Below, one piece after another: positions 51,422 to 60,082 of a stretch of DNA of 64,000 nt. The stretch is from assembly GCA_963775335.1 (NCBI GenBank), contig CAVZIJ010000005.1:1-64000 (forward strand), written 5' to 3'. The position numbers and the translations under genes were made by a program. The notes beneath the pieces are model-generated. The model saw only the letters and a program-made list of their open reading frames with translations, ran no database searches and had not been told where the DNA came from. The first letter of the stretch is position 1; the number at the start of each line of letters is the position of its first letter. The DNA comes from CAVQCX01 sp963775335. GTDB lineage: Bacteria > Pseudomonadota > Gammaproteobacteria > Chromatiales > Chromatiaceae.

Positions 51422-52711
51422 ATGAACATCCTCGTCATAGGGGGCGGCGGACGCGAGCACGCCCTGGCCTGGAAGGCCGCCCAGTCTCCTCGCGCCGACA
51501 CCGTTTTCGTTGCCCCGGGCAACGCCGGCACTGCACATGAGCCCAAGCTGCGCAACGTAGCGATCTCAGCGGACGATATCTCCGGGCTGGTGAGCTTTGC
51601 ACAGGATAACAGGGTCGCGCTCACTATCGTTGGTCCGGAGGCACCCCTGGTTGCGGGAGTCATCGACGCCTTCCGGGACGCGGGGCTGGCCTGCTTCGGA
51701 CCATCCCGCGCAGCCGCCCAGCTTGAGGGCTCCAAGGCGTTTACCAAAGATTTCCTGGCGCGTCACGGTATTCCCACCGCCGCCTATGGCAGCTTCACGG
51801 ACGAACCCGAGGCCCTGGCCTACCTGCACCGGGTCGGAGTGCCCATCGTGGTCAAGGCGGACGGCCTGGCGGCGGGCAAGGGCGTGATTCTCGCCCGCGA
51901 CATGGCCACCGCCGAGGCCGCCGTCCGCGACATGCTCTCGGGCAACCGCTTCGGCGAAGCGGGGCATCGCGTCGTCATCGAGGAGCTCTTGGAGGGCGAA
52001 GAGGCGAGCTTCATCGTCATGGTGGACGGAGAGCAGATACTGCCGATGGCAACGTCCCAGGATCACAAGGCCCGCGACGACGGCGACCAAGGGCCCAACA
52101 CCGGGGGCATGGGGGCCTACTCTCCAGCGCCCGTCGTCACCCCCGAGATCCATAGCCGGATCATGGATGAAGTAATCCGCCCCACTGTCAAGGGGATGGC
52201 CGTCGAAGGCAACCCCTATACGGGCTTCTTGTATGCCGGCTTGATGATCGATGAAAAGGGGACCCCCAAGGTCCTGGAATACAACTGCCGTTTCGGGGAC
52301 CCCGAAACCCAGCCGATCATGCTGCGGCTACGCTCGGACCTGGTGGCCCTTTGCCTGGCCGCAGTGGAGCACCGCCTGGAGGGCCAGATCGTGGAATGGG
52401 ACGGGAGGGCCTCCGTCGGCGTGGTCATGGCAGCCGGCGGCTACCCCGAGGCCTACGGCAAAGGCACGCCGATCGACGGCCTCCCCACCCGGGAGAGCGA
52501 CGATGCCAAGGTTTTCCACGCAGGAACGGCCGAGCTGGACGGCCGTGTCGTCACCGCTGGCGGGCGAGTGCTGTGCGTGACCGCCCTGGGTCGCACCGTG
52601 GCCGAGGCCCAGGCACGGGCCTATGAAAGGGTCCGAAACATTCATTGGAAGGACGCCTACTACCGAACCGATATAGGTTACCGGGCCATCCTCCGGGAAC
52701 AGGCGCGCTGA
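51422..52711 (+). CDS. purD: Phosphoribosylamine--glycine ligase
   Basis: This 429-residue ATP-grasp enzyme catalyses the second step of purine synthesis. Motifs are MNILVIGGGGREHALAWK, PIVVKADGLAAGKGVILA, QDHKARDDGDQGPNTGGMGA and VLEYNCRFGDPETQPIM. Length matches E. coli PurD (429). It is separated from lpxA by 142 bp and may have its own promoter there. Confidence 0.98.
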   Translation: MNILVIGGGGREHALAWKAAQSPRADTVFVAPGNAGTAHEPKLRNVAISADDISGLVSFAQDNRVALTIVGPEAPLVAGVIDAFRDAGLACFGPSRAAAQLEGSKAFTKDFLARHGIPTAAYGSFTDEPEALAYLHRVGVPIVVKADGLAAGKGVILARDMATAEAAVRDMLSGNRFGEAGHRVVIEELLEGEEASFIVMVDGEQILPMATSQDHKARDDGDQGPNTGGMGAYSPAPVVTPEIHSRIMDEVIRPTVKGMAVEGNPYTGFLYAGLMIDEKGTPKVLEYNCRFGDPETQPIMLRLRSDLVALCLAAVEHRLEGQIVEWDGRASVGVVMAAGGYPEAYGKGTPIDGLPTRESDDAKVFHAGTAELDGRVVTAGGRVLCVTALGRTVAEAQARAYERVRNIHWKDAYYRTDIGYRAILREQAR

Positions 52712-52756
52712 GCCGCTCCGGCCAAAGGCCGGGGGGGGCGATGGCCCGGTGCGGGC

Positions 52757-53848
52757 TCAGCCCTCCGCGGCCCAACGCTTGCGCGCCTTGGTGGTCAGAT
52801 GGCGAGCCAGTAGCCCCGGGGGCATACGCAGCCAATGCGAGCGCATGTAGAAGAAGCGCTCCGCGAGGCCGCGCTGCGACGGGCGCCGCTCGGGATCGCG
52901 AGGGCGTAAGACCCGTTCCATCAGCGTCCGCATGAGACCGCGCCAGGGCCAAGGAGGCGCGGCCGCTGCGACAGCCTCGGTCACGGGAGGGGGGACCGGC
53001 GTCCCGAGCAATCCTCGGGTGTGGCAGAGTCCGTAGTACAGCGGCCTTGCCAGCCCTCGATCCCCCGCCCGCTCCACCAGGGCCGGCCAAAACCCTTCGG
53101 TCTGCCCGAAATGGCGCAGCAAGCCGTCGAGGTCCAGAAGCTCCCGCAGACCGTTGGCGAGATCGCCGTCCTGGAACAGGTGCACGCAGTTGTGCAAGAC
53201 CATGTCGGCGGGGGCGAGGACCCGAAGACGGGGGTCAGACGTCGGAATGCTCGCGGCCAGCAATTTTCGCGCATCCGGCCTCAGCCGGCTGGTCTCGGGC
53301 AGGATATTGTGGTGAATATCCACCACCAGACCCCACCGGGCGTGGCGCAGTGGCGGGAGCTCGTGCATCCAGGCTCGGTAGTAGTGTTGGTCGTACTCAT
53401 CAAGCTTCATCGGCTGCCAACCGTCGGCGAGCAGCGCGCCTTCCGCGGCCGCGAGGTCGGCCTTGGGAACCATGATATCGAGATCCGAAACGAGGCGTCC
53501 CTCGGCTAGGTCGAGGCCGAGCTGAAGGTATGCGCCACCCTTCAGGAGGACCACCGGGAAGGGGCGTCCGCGCAGGGCGTGCAACACCCGGTCGATGGCC
53601 CACCGCAGCTGACGCGCTTCGTAAGCCGCCTGAGACGCGGCCGCCTCCAAGAGCTCGCTGCACTTGTCGTTGAGCCGCTCCTGTGCGCCATCGGCACGCA
53701 CCAATGCCGCGAGCCGTCCAAGCACCAAATTGGCGCGAGCGCTGCGGATGACGGCCGACTGCTCGGACTCGGACAGCGTGGCAAAACCTTCAGGACTGCG
53801 GAGAACCGAGACCAATAGGCAGGCAGCAGATGCGGGCTGAGAGGGCAT
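52757..53848 (-). CDS. Nucleotidyltransferase (NTP_transf_5 type), HPr-rel-A associated
   Basis: This 363-residue protein has the nucleotidyltransferase pattern FPVVLLKGGAYLQLGLDLAE followed by RLVSDLDIMVPKADL (the DxD metal site), then a long helical C-terminus with the VVDIHHNILP, PADMVLHNCVHLFQDGD and DLDGLL segments seen in this family. Relatives sit with PqqD-like and HprK-like genes in HPr-rel-A and some lasso-peptide clusters, where such enzymes add phosphate-containing groups. It faces away from that trio here (starts about 300 bp apart), so the two units may share one control region. The substrate is unknown. Confidence 0.75.
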   Translation of the reverse strand: MPSQPASAACLLVSVLRSPEGFATLSESEQSAVIRSARANLVLGRLAALVRADGAQERLNDKCSELLEAAASQAAYEARQLRWAIDRVLHALRGRPFPVVLLKGGAYLQLGLDLAEGRLVSDLDIMVPKADLAAAEGALLADGWQPMKLDEYDQHYYRAWMHELPPLRHARWGLVVDIHHNILPETSRLRPDARKLLAASIPTSDPRLRVLAPADMVLHNCVHLFQDGDLANGLRELLDLDGLLRHFGQTEGFWPALVERAGDRGLARPLYYGLCHTRGLLGTPVPPPVTEAVAAAAPPWPWRGLMRTLMERVLRPRDPERRPSQRGLAERFFYMRSHWLRMPPGLLARHLTTKARKRWAAEG

Positions 53849-54145
53849 CGGAATGTCGAATCGGCGACTGATGGCAGCTGTGCGAAGGTCCGCTCACTCT
53901 GCGAACCGGCGGGTTGTACACTTCAGGATGTTCACTTATGCTTGACTCTCACGCAAGCGGCGAGCCGGCGTAGCCCACCGCGCCAACGAGTGCTTTGCGC
54001 GCCCCGACCCGATTTCGTGTAGGATTGAGCGTACAGGGATGGTTGGCTACTGGCTGCCCCGGGGCTCTGTAACGCCGTTGTCGCCATGCTATCGGACCCT
54101 GCATCGAAGCAGACATTGCGAGGCACGATCTTGGAGATTTCGTCA
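53849..54145. other. Divergent control region of HPr-rel-A-like cluster
   Basis: This is a 297-bp gap between the nucleotidyltransferase (left) and the exported protein (right). TTGACT at 53943 and TAGGAT near 54020 are promoter-like but not well spaced. GGAG about 11 bases before ATG 54146 is the ribosome site of the exported protein. No gene is seen. Confidence 0.4.
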
Positions 54146-54580
54146 ATGGACCAGGACTCGCATCTTGCGACAAGCGGTCAAGCAGACCGGGGCAACACCC
54201 CTGATGGCGCTGCCGCCTTCGCGGTCAGGCGCCGAGTCATCAAAGGCCTCGTGGGGCTTCCCGCGGTGGTTACGCTGGCGAGCGGCGCGCCCGCCTCGGC
54301 AATCAGCGTGCTTAACTGTGCGCTCAAGTCGCCGCCGAACGACGCCAACGACCCCTACGTCGCATACGACCCGAATGAGCCCAATCAACGGGAGCTGACG
54401 CAGTTCGGGGGGGGCAATTATTTCGACGACGGCACGGATACAGCGGTCAGGCTGAAGACCGGATACTCGGTCAGCTCGGGGTCGAACAACCTGGTGTACG
54501 TCGATCCGGACGGCGGCAGCGTGAGCGACGCGGTTCCGGTGGTAGCGTCCTGTTATGCGTCCTTCACCAATACGGCTTGA
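54146..54580 (+). CDS. Small Tat-exported protein, putative HPr-rel-A target
   Basis: This 144-residue protein has a twin-arginine signal at residues 26-52 (AVRRRVIKGLVGLPAVVTLA, then SGAPASA), so it is exported folded. The mature part of about 92 residues is polar, with two Cys (NCALK and ASCYASFTNTA), an acidic DPYVAYDPNEPNQ, a Gly-rich GGGNYFDDG and a Ser/Thr-rich C-terminus. I recognise no domain. It sits immediately before the PqqD-like chaperone and HprK-like kinase, the place of a modification substrate. ATG 54146 has a GGAG; a longer start at 54086 is less likely. Confidence 0.65.
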   Translation: MDQDSHLATSGQADRGNTPDGAAAFAVRRRVIKGLVGLPAVVTLASGAPASAISVLNCALKSPPNDANDPYVAYDPNEPNQRELTQFGGGNYFDDGTDTAVRLKTGYSVSSGSNNLVYVDPDGGSVSDAVPVVASCYASFTNTA

Positions 54581-54609
54581 CTTGGGATAACTGTCGACCG
54601 GCCGGCGCG

Positions 54610-54909
54610 GTGAGCCTCGCTGACCCCGGTAACCGGTGGTATAGCCCGTCCCTGGGCTCCCTGCTCTGGGAGACCTGGGAAGACGAGCACTTCATCTTTA
54701 ACCCCCACTCCGGCGAGACCCACGTTCTCAACGCCCTGGCCGGCGCCATACTGCGAGCCCTGGCAGAGCGCCCGCTCCGAGTCAGCGATTTGGCCGAGCG
54801 GTTCGGTGAGCGGCTCGCCCAAGGATCGGCAGCGGAGAAAGCGCAGCTGGTCGCTGCCCTGCTCGGTCAGCTCGACCAGCTCGGGCTCATTGAGCGTCGA
54901 GACGCGTGA
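54610..54909 (+). CDS. PqqD-like peptide chaperone of HPr-rel-A type
   Basis: This protein of about 99 residues (from GTG 54610; a TTG at 54577 overlapping the upstream stop would add 11) has the PqqD/RRE fold pattern. SLLWETWEDEHFIFNPHSGE is the beta-hairpin, followed by THVLNALAGAILRALAERPL, SDLAERFG and a C-terminal helix LVAALLGQLDQLGLIERR. PqqD-like proteins hold a substrate leader peptide for a modifying enzyme. Its stop overlaps the kinase start by 4 bp (GTGA). No sign of a radical-SAM partner is present; the partner here is the HprK-like enzyme. Confidence 0.8.
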   Translation: MSLADPGNRWYSPSLGSLLWETWEDEHFIFNPHSGETHVLNALAGAILRALAERPLRVSDLAERFGERLAQGSAAEKAQLVAALLGQLDQLGLIERRDA

Positions 54910-55847
54910 CTGTGGGCGAGCTGTCGGTGCGCCAGCTCAGACGCGAGCTGCGCCGCGGGCTGACGCTCGAGACGGGGCCGCTCGCCGTGCGCCTGCGCTC
55001 CGACGCATCCGGCTTCTCGGACACCTTTCATCGCCTGTATGCGCGAGCCCCCATCCGCGGGCACGGTGAAGGGCTGGCGGACTTCTCCCTGAGGCTGGAG
55101 CGGCTGCACAACGCTCGCTGGCCCCTGCAACCTCAGGTGGCCCTGTGCAGCGACCAGGAGTCACCCTTCCACCCCTTCCCGGAAGATCACGCGTTCCCGC
55201 TGTTCGAGTGGGGTCTGAACTGGTGCATCGCCACCCAAGCGCACCAGTACCTGATGCTCCATGCCGCGGTGGTCGAAAAGGGCGGGCGCGCGCTGATCAT
55301 GCCGGCACAACCCGGCTCCGGCAAAAGCACTCTCTGCGCCGCTCTCATGCACCGGGGCTGGCGGCTGCTATCCGACGAGTTCGGATTGGTCGCCGATGCA
55401 GGAGACGCCCTGGTCCCGCTGCCCAGACCCGCCGCTCTGAAGAACGAGTCGATCGAGCTCCTGCGCCAGTTCGCACCGGAGGCGGTCATCGGCCCGGTGT
55501 TTCCCCGCACGCGCAAGGGGCGAGTCGCTCACGTCATGCCGCCCGAAGAGAGCGTCGCCCGGTCCCAAGAGCGGGCAGGTCCCGGGTGGGTCGTCTTCCC
55601 GCAGTATCGGGCAGGCGCCGCCACCGGACTCCATCCGTTCCCCAAGGGTCGCGCTTTCCTCAAGCTCTCCGGCAACGCGTTCAACTACAGACTGCGCGGC
55701 GCCGAGGGGTTCCGCGCAGTCTCCGCGATCATCAACCGCAGCCGGACCTATTACCTCGAGTTCGACAGCCTGCAGCACGCCGTCGAGGCATTGGATCGGA
55801 TGGCCGCGTCGAACGAGGGCACCGGCTCAAGGGCTCGCGCGGATTGA
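54906..55847 (+). CDS. HprK-like kinase (HPr-rel-A type)
   Basis: This 313-residue protein has a P-loop MPAQPGSGKSTLCAALMHRG near residue 138 and RLLSDEFGLVADAG, the pattern of HPr Ser kinases, after an N-terminal domain unlike that of HprK. Such HprK-related kinases in RiPP-like clusters phosphorylate a Ser or C-terminus of a peptide or protein; a lasso-peptide kinase is the known example. The substrate is probably the exported protein two genes upstream. The start overlaps the PqqD-like gene, and the end overlaps amgK (opposite strand) by 21 bp. Confidence 0.8.
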   Translation: MTVGELSVRQLRRELRRGLTLETGPLAVRLRSDASGFSDTFHRLYARAPIRGHGEGLADFSLRLERLHNARWPLQPQVALCSDQESPFHPFPEDHAFPLFEWGLNWCIATQAHQYLMLHAAVVEKGGRALIMPAQPGSGKSTLCAALMHRGWRLLSDEFGLVADAGDALVPLPRPAALKNESIELLRQFAPEAVIGPVFPRTRKGRVAHVMPPEESVARSQERAGPGWVVFPQYRAGAATGLHPFPKGRAFLKLSGNAFNYRLRGAEGFRAVSAIINRSRTYYLEFDSLQHAVEALDRMAASNEGTGSRARAD

Positions 55848-56840
55848 GTCCGGCGTCGGGACCAGCAGCGGGAGCACCCGGCCTTCGAGGAGCTCGGCCA
55901 GCCCTCCGAGGGCCGCATAGTCCGGGGCAAGCTCGACCACGTACCCAAGCGTGCGTGGAATATCGCCGAGGTACCCCGGCTTGCCGTCCCTGCGATAGAG
56001 ACGAGCGAAGATGCCGGCGGCCTTGAGGTGGCGCTGGACACCCATCAGGTCGAGCCACCGCGGAAAATCCGGCTCGTGCTCCTCCCGCAGAACGCCCGAT
56101 TGCACCGCAAGCTCGAAAAAGCCGCGAGCCCACTCTTCGACGCGCGAGCGCGGCCAACGGATATAGCAGTCCCGAAGCAGCGACACCAGGTCGTAGGTCA
56201 CCGGGCCAATGGCCGCATCCTGGAAATCGAGTATCCCCGGACTGGGGGGTCGGGTGACCAAGAGGTTTCGCGAATGAAAGTCCCGATGGACACAGACGCG
56301 CGGCTGCTCGAGCGCGTTGGACACGAGGACACTGAAGACCTCCGCAAGCGCTCGCTGTTCCGCCGCACTCAGGCTCAGGCCCAGGTGACGCCCCAGCAGC
56401 CACTCGGGGAAGATCGCGAGCTCGCGCTCCAGCAAGGCCCGATCATAGGCAGGAAGGCCCTCTCGGGGGCCGCAGGCCTGGATCACCATCAGGGCGCCGA
56501 GGGCGTCGCCGTAGAGCCTGTCGGCACTCCGGTCATCCAGGCGATCGAGGTAGAGATCGGTCCCAAGGTCCTGAAGAAGCAGAAAGCCACGGTCCAGGTC
56601 CTGTGCATAGATCTGCGGTACATTGAGCCCGATCTCGGCGAGCCGACGGGCGATATCGACGTAACGCCCGCAACTCTCCCGGTCGGGCGGCGCATCCATC
56701 GCGATCAGCGTGTCATCGCCGACGCCCACCCGGTAGTACCGCCGGAAGCTCGCGTCCCCGGACGCCGACGCCAGAGTGATGCCTGCAAGCCCGCAAGCGC
56801 CACGCAGCCACGTCTTCAGCTCCAACAATCGCTCGGTCAT
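55827..56840 (-). CDS. amgK: Aminoglycoside phosphotransferase-like sugar kinase, AmgK
   Basis: This 337-residue APH-family kinase has ALMVIQACGPREGLPAY, the catalytic VCVHRDFHSRNLLVT and GILDFQDAAIGPVTYDLVSL. It fits AmgK, which phosphorylates N-acetylmuramate and N-acetylglucosamine at C1 in the cell-wall recycling route of Pseudomonas. That enzyme is usually followed by murU; here murU is not downstream. It is divergent from lptD, as in Pseudomonas. ATG 56840 (MTERLLELKTW) is preferred to the longer frame to 56990. Confidence 0.82.
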   Translation of the reverse strand: MTERLLELKTWLRGACGLAGITLASASGDASFRRYYRVGVGDDTLIAMDAPPDRESCGRYVDIARRLAEIGLNVPQIYAQDLDRGFLLLQDLGTDLYLDRLDDRSADRLYGDALGALMVIQACGPREGLPAYDRALLERELAIFPEWLLGRHLGLSLSAAEQRALAEVFSVLVSNALEQPRVCVHRDFHSRNLLVTRPPSPGILDFQDAAIGPVTYDLVSLLRDCYIRWPRSRVEEWARGFFELAVQSGVLREEHEPDFPRWLDLMGVQRHLKAAGIFARLYRRDGKPGYLGDIPRTLGYVVELAPDYAALGGLAELLEGRVLPLLVPTPDSIRASP

Positions 56841-57107
56841 GACACCCTCTAGCTCACCGACCCCGAGCGGAGTATACGCGCCGGGCCGGTGTATCCTCAT
56901 CACCGAAAAAGGCTCGGAGATTGAAGCTGGCGCTGTTCTATGCGATTTTAAGGCGCCCCAGAGAGGGTCGGCACCGCATCCGAGCAACAATCAGCGAGCA
57001 CAGGCCCCCCGATGGGGGATTCTGCCCACCCAGAGGCGCCTTCGGGTCGCCAATCGTTGCCGGGACCGGTGCGGGTCCCGCCGATACACAACCAGCAGAG
57101 CATCAAC

Positions 57108-60065
57108 GTGGCCCGGAAGAAGAAGATACTGCCTCTTGCCGTGAGCGGCCTACTGCTGGGGTCTTGCGGTTTCGCGCCGCTTGCCCGAAGCGAGGCCTGG
57201 GACTGCCGCTCGACGCCGGAAGGTGGCTGGGCGTGTGCGGGAGGAGGCCGTAAGGTCCTGGTGGAGCCGCCGCGGAAGCTACCCGAAGCGCTCCCCAGTC
57301 CCGCTCCGGAGGCACCGCCTACTCCGCAGCCCGACGTTGGCAAAGCGGTTGTCGCACCGGCGAGTCCCGCGGTTGCCGCAACGCCGCCGCCACGCCAAGA
57401 GCAGGGGGCACCTCCGCCCGCTGCGATACCCACGACTCCGGTGAAAACGGTTGAGCCCGAGCCGTCGCCGCCCACGCCCCGGGCACCGAGTCCCCCGCAG
57501 ACAACGCCAACGCCATCCGAGCCCACGGTCCCCGCGGCCGAGCCGAGCGGCGCTCCCGAGGGCGCGGAAACTTCTGCGCGGCCGGCCGGGGCGGCCACGC
57601 GGCCGGCGCCCGAATCAGCGCCTCCCCAGGTGACGCCGCCGGCGGCAGAATCGAGCGAGGGAGCCGCGAGTGCCGAGGCCGGTCCGCGGCCGGCCGAGAA
57701 AGCGGCGCCGCCGAAGTCCGAGCAGAAACCAAAGCCACCGACGCCCCCCGTGGCGCCGAGACGGCCATCGACCGCCGTGCCCACCGCAATCCCTGTGCCC
57801 ACAGCGGCCGTACCTGCGAGCACCGGCGAGCACGGCCTCGGCGCATCCACCGGCGCGGGAGCTGGCCAGCCCGAACCGCGTGCTTCACTGACCCGGGGCG
57901 CCCACCGAGACCTGCTCTACAGGACAACGGACGCATCGGTCTGCGCTCCGCAACGCGCTGCACCCGCTGCCTCGGCCACACAGGCAGGCGACAACCTCAT
58001 CCACCTGGGCGCCGATGCCGCCGAATATTTCGCGGATAAGCAGGCCGTGCACCTCATCGGCGCAGTGGAGATCAGCCAGCCACCCCAGCGAATGCTGGCC
58101 GACGAGGCCACGTACAACGGGCTGACCGGCGAGATCGATGCCCGGGGCAACCTGTTCTACGAGCGCCCGCAGCTGAGGCTCGAGAGCGCCGGCGGCACCA
58201 TGAACCTCAACACCTACGAGGGTAGCCTCCAGGATGTCGAGTTTCGCCTTCCCGAGCAGGGTGCCCGAGGGGTCGCCCAGAGCGTCCAGAGCACGGGAAA
58301 GACGAGTGCCAGGCTCACCGACGCCAGCTATACAACTTGCCCTCCGGGCAGCCAGGACTGGAGTCTGGACGCCGCGCAGATCGATCTCCACCAGGACACC
58401 GGCCTCGGAGAGGCGCGCGACGCTAAGCTAGAGCTCGGCGGCGTGCCGGTCCTTTATCTTCCCTACCTCGCCTTTCCGCTCGGCACCCAGCGCCAATCCG
58501 GGTTTCTGGCACCCTCCCTGGGGTACAGCGATTCGAGCGGGGTGAGCATCTCCACCCCCTACTACTTCAATCTCGCCCCCAATTACGATGCGACGCTGAC
58601 CCCGCGGATTCTCAGCGATCGAGGCTTGATGCTCGGGGGGGAGCTCCGGTTTCTGACCGAGGAGCAGCAGGGCACCCTCCAGGGCGAAGTGCTCCCGCAG
58701 GACTACGGCCGAGACGACAGTGGGACAAGGGGTGCCTTGTACCTGAAGAGCTCGGGGCTATTCGCCGAGCGCTGGACAACGGACGTTGACGTCAACTACG
58801 TCTCCGACAGCAAGTACCTTACCGATCTGGGCAACAACCTCGACCTGACCAGCAAAAGCGAGCTGGAGCGCCGAGGCGACCTCGTCTACCACGGGGACGA
58901 CTGGTCCTTTCTCACCCGCGTGCAAGGCTTTCAGACTGTCGACCAGACCATCCTGCCCGAGGACCGGCCCTACAGCCGACTGCCGCAAGCCCTGTTCACG
59001 CTCGATCGGCCGCTTCCCATGGATGTGCCGCTCAGCGTCCACCTGGACACCGAGTACGTCAATTTCAGCAAGGACAACAGCGTCCAGGGCCAGCGCGTCG
59101 ACGTCTATCCGTCGCTCAGTGTCGACCTGTCGCGACCCTGGGGATATCTGCGCTCCAAGCTCGGCCTGAGAGACACGATCTACAGCCTCGACGGCCAGGC
59201 GGCCGGAGCCAGCGGCGACCCTCAGCGCACCTTGCCCGTCGCGAGCCTGGACGCAGGCTTGACCTTCGAGCGCAGCCTGCAGCTGGCCGGCCAGGCGTAC
59301 ACCCAGACCCTCGAGCCACGACTGTTCTATCTGTACGTCCCCCGGCGCACCCAGGACGACCTGCCTGTATTCGACACCTCGGAGCGGGATCTGACCTTCG
59401 ACGCCCTATTCCAGGAAAATCGCTTCAACGGCGCCGACCGGATCGGCGATGCCAACCAGCTCAGCGTCGGGCTGTCATCGCGGACGCTCCAGGCCAGCGA
59501 CGGCACGGAACGCCTGCGCCTGGGCATTGGTCAGATCTATTACTTTGAAGACAGGCTGGTGCAGCTGCCCGACACGCCCACCGACTCCAGCAGCCAGTCG
59601 CCGATCGTGGCGACCGCTCTCGCCCGCATCGCCCCGACATGGAGTTTGGCGGGCGACCTGCAGTGGGATCCGGACACCCATCAGACTGAGAGCGGAGGTG
59701 CCCGTATCCAATACCGAGACGACGAGAACCGCATCCTCAACCTGGCTTACCGCGTCCGCCGGGATCAGTCCGAGCACAGCGACATCTCTGCGCGCTGGCC
59801 GTTGGGGCCCAAGACCCACTTGGTGGCGCGCTGGGACTACTCCTGGCAGTACAACCGTACCATCGAGGCATTCGGGGGTATCGAATACAACAGCTGCTGC
59901 TGGGTGCTCCGGGCAGTCGCGCGTGACTGGACCACCGACCTGCAACAGGGGACTTCCAACCTGGGCGTGTTTCTGCAGCTGGAGCTGAAGGGACTGGGGA
60001 GCCTGGGCTCCAGCGTGGATGACCTGCTCCAGCATGGCATCCTCGGTTACGGCAAAGACCATTGA
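57108..60065 (+). CDS. lptD: LPS-assembly protein LptD
   Basis: This is the outer-membrane beta-barrel that inserts LPS. After a signal peptide (KKKILPLAVSGLLLGSCGF) and WDCRSTPEGGWACAGG, a Pro/Ala/Thr-rich stretch of about 210 residues (57264-57900) precedes the OstA-like jellyroll (NLIHLGADAAEYFADKQAVH onward) and the barrel. The conserved Cys pair is seen as NSCCWVLRAVARDW near the C-terminus, and the N-terminal partner is probably the TTCPPGSQDW site. GTG 57108 starts the protein at its signal peptide. At about 985 residues it is much longer than E. coli LptD (784). Confidence 0.93.
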   Translation: MARKKKILPLAVSGLLLGSCGFAPLARSEAWDCRSTPEGGWACAGGGRKVLVEPPRKLPEALPSPAPEAPPTPQPDVGKAVVAPASPAVAATPPPRQEQGAPPPAAIPTTPVKTVEPEPSPPTPRAPSPPQTTPTPSEPTVPAAEPSGAPEGAETSARPAGAATRPAPESAPPQVTPPAAESSEGAASAEAGPRPAEKAAPPKSEQKPKPPTPPVAPRRPSTAVPTAIPVPTAAVPASTGEHGLGASTGAGAGQPEPRASLTRGAHRDLLYRTTDASVCAPQRAAPAASATQAGDNLIHLGADAAEYFADKQAVHLIGAVEISQPPQRMLADEATYNGLTGEIDARGNLFYERPQLRLESAGGTMNLNTYEGSLQDVEFRLPEQGARGVAQSVQSTGKTSARLTDASYTTCPPGSQDWSLDAAQIDLHQDTGLGEARDAKLELGGVPVLYLPYLAFPLGTQRQSGFLAPSLGYSDSSGVSISTPYYFNLAPNYDATLTPRILSDRGLMLGGELRFLTEEQQGTLQGEVLPQDYGRDDSGTRGALYLKSSGLFAERWTTDVDVNYVSDSKYLTDLGNNLDLTSKSELERRGDLVYHGDDWSFLTRVQGFQTVDQTILPEDRPYSRLPQALFTLDRPLPMDVPLSVHLDTEYVNFSKDNSVQGQRVDVYPSLSVDLSRPWGYLRSKLGLRDTIYSLDGQAAGASGDPQRTLPVASLDAGLTFERSLQLAGQAYTQTLEPRLFYLYVPRRTQDDLPVFDTSERDLTFDALFQENRFNGADRIGDANQLSVGLSSRTLQASDGTERLRLGIGQIYYFEDRLVQLPDTPTDSSSQSPIVATALARIAPTWSLAGDLQWDPDTHQTESGGARIQYRDDENRILNLAYRVRRDQSEHSDISARWPLGPKTHLVARWDYSWQYNRTIEAFGGIEYNSCCWVLRAVARDWTTDLQQGTSNLGVFLQLELKGLGSLGSSVDDLLQHGILGYGKDH

Positions 60066-60082
60066 ACCGAGACATTTCCGAC

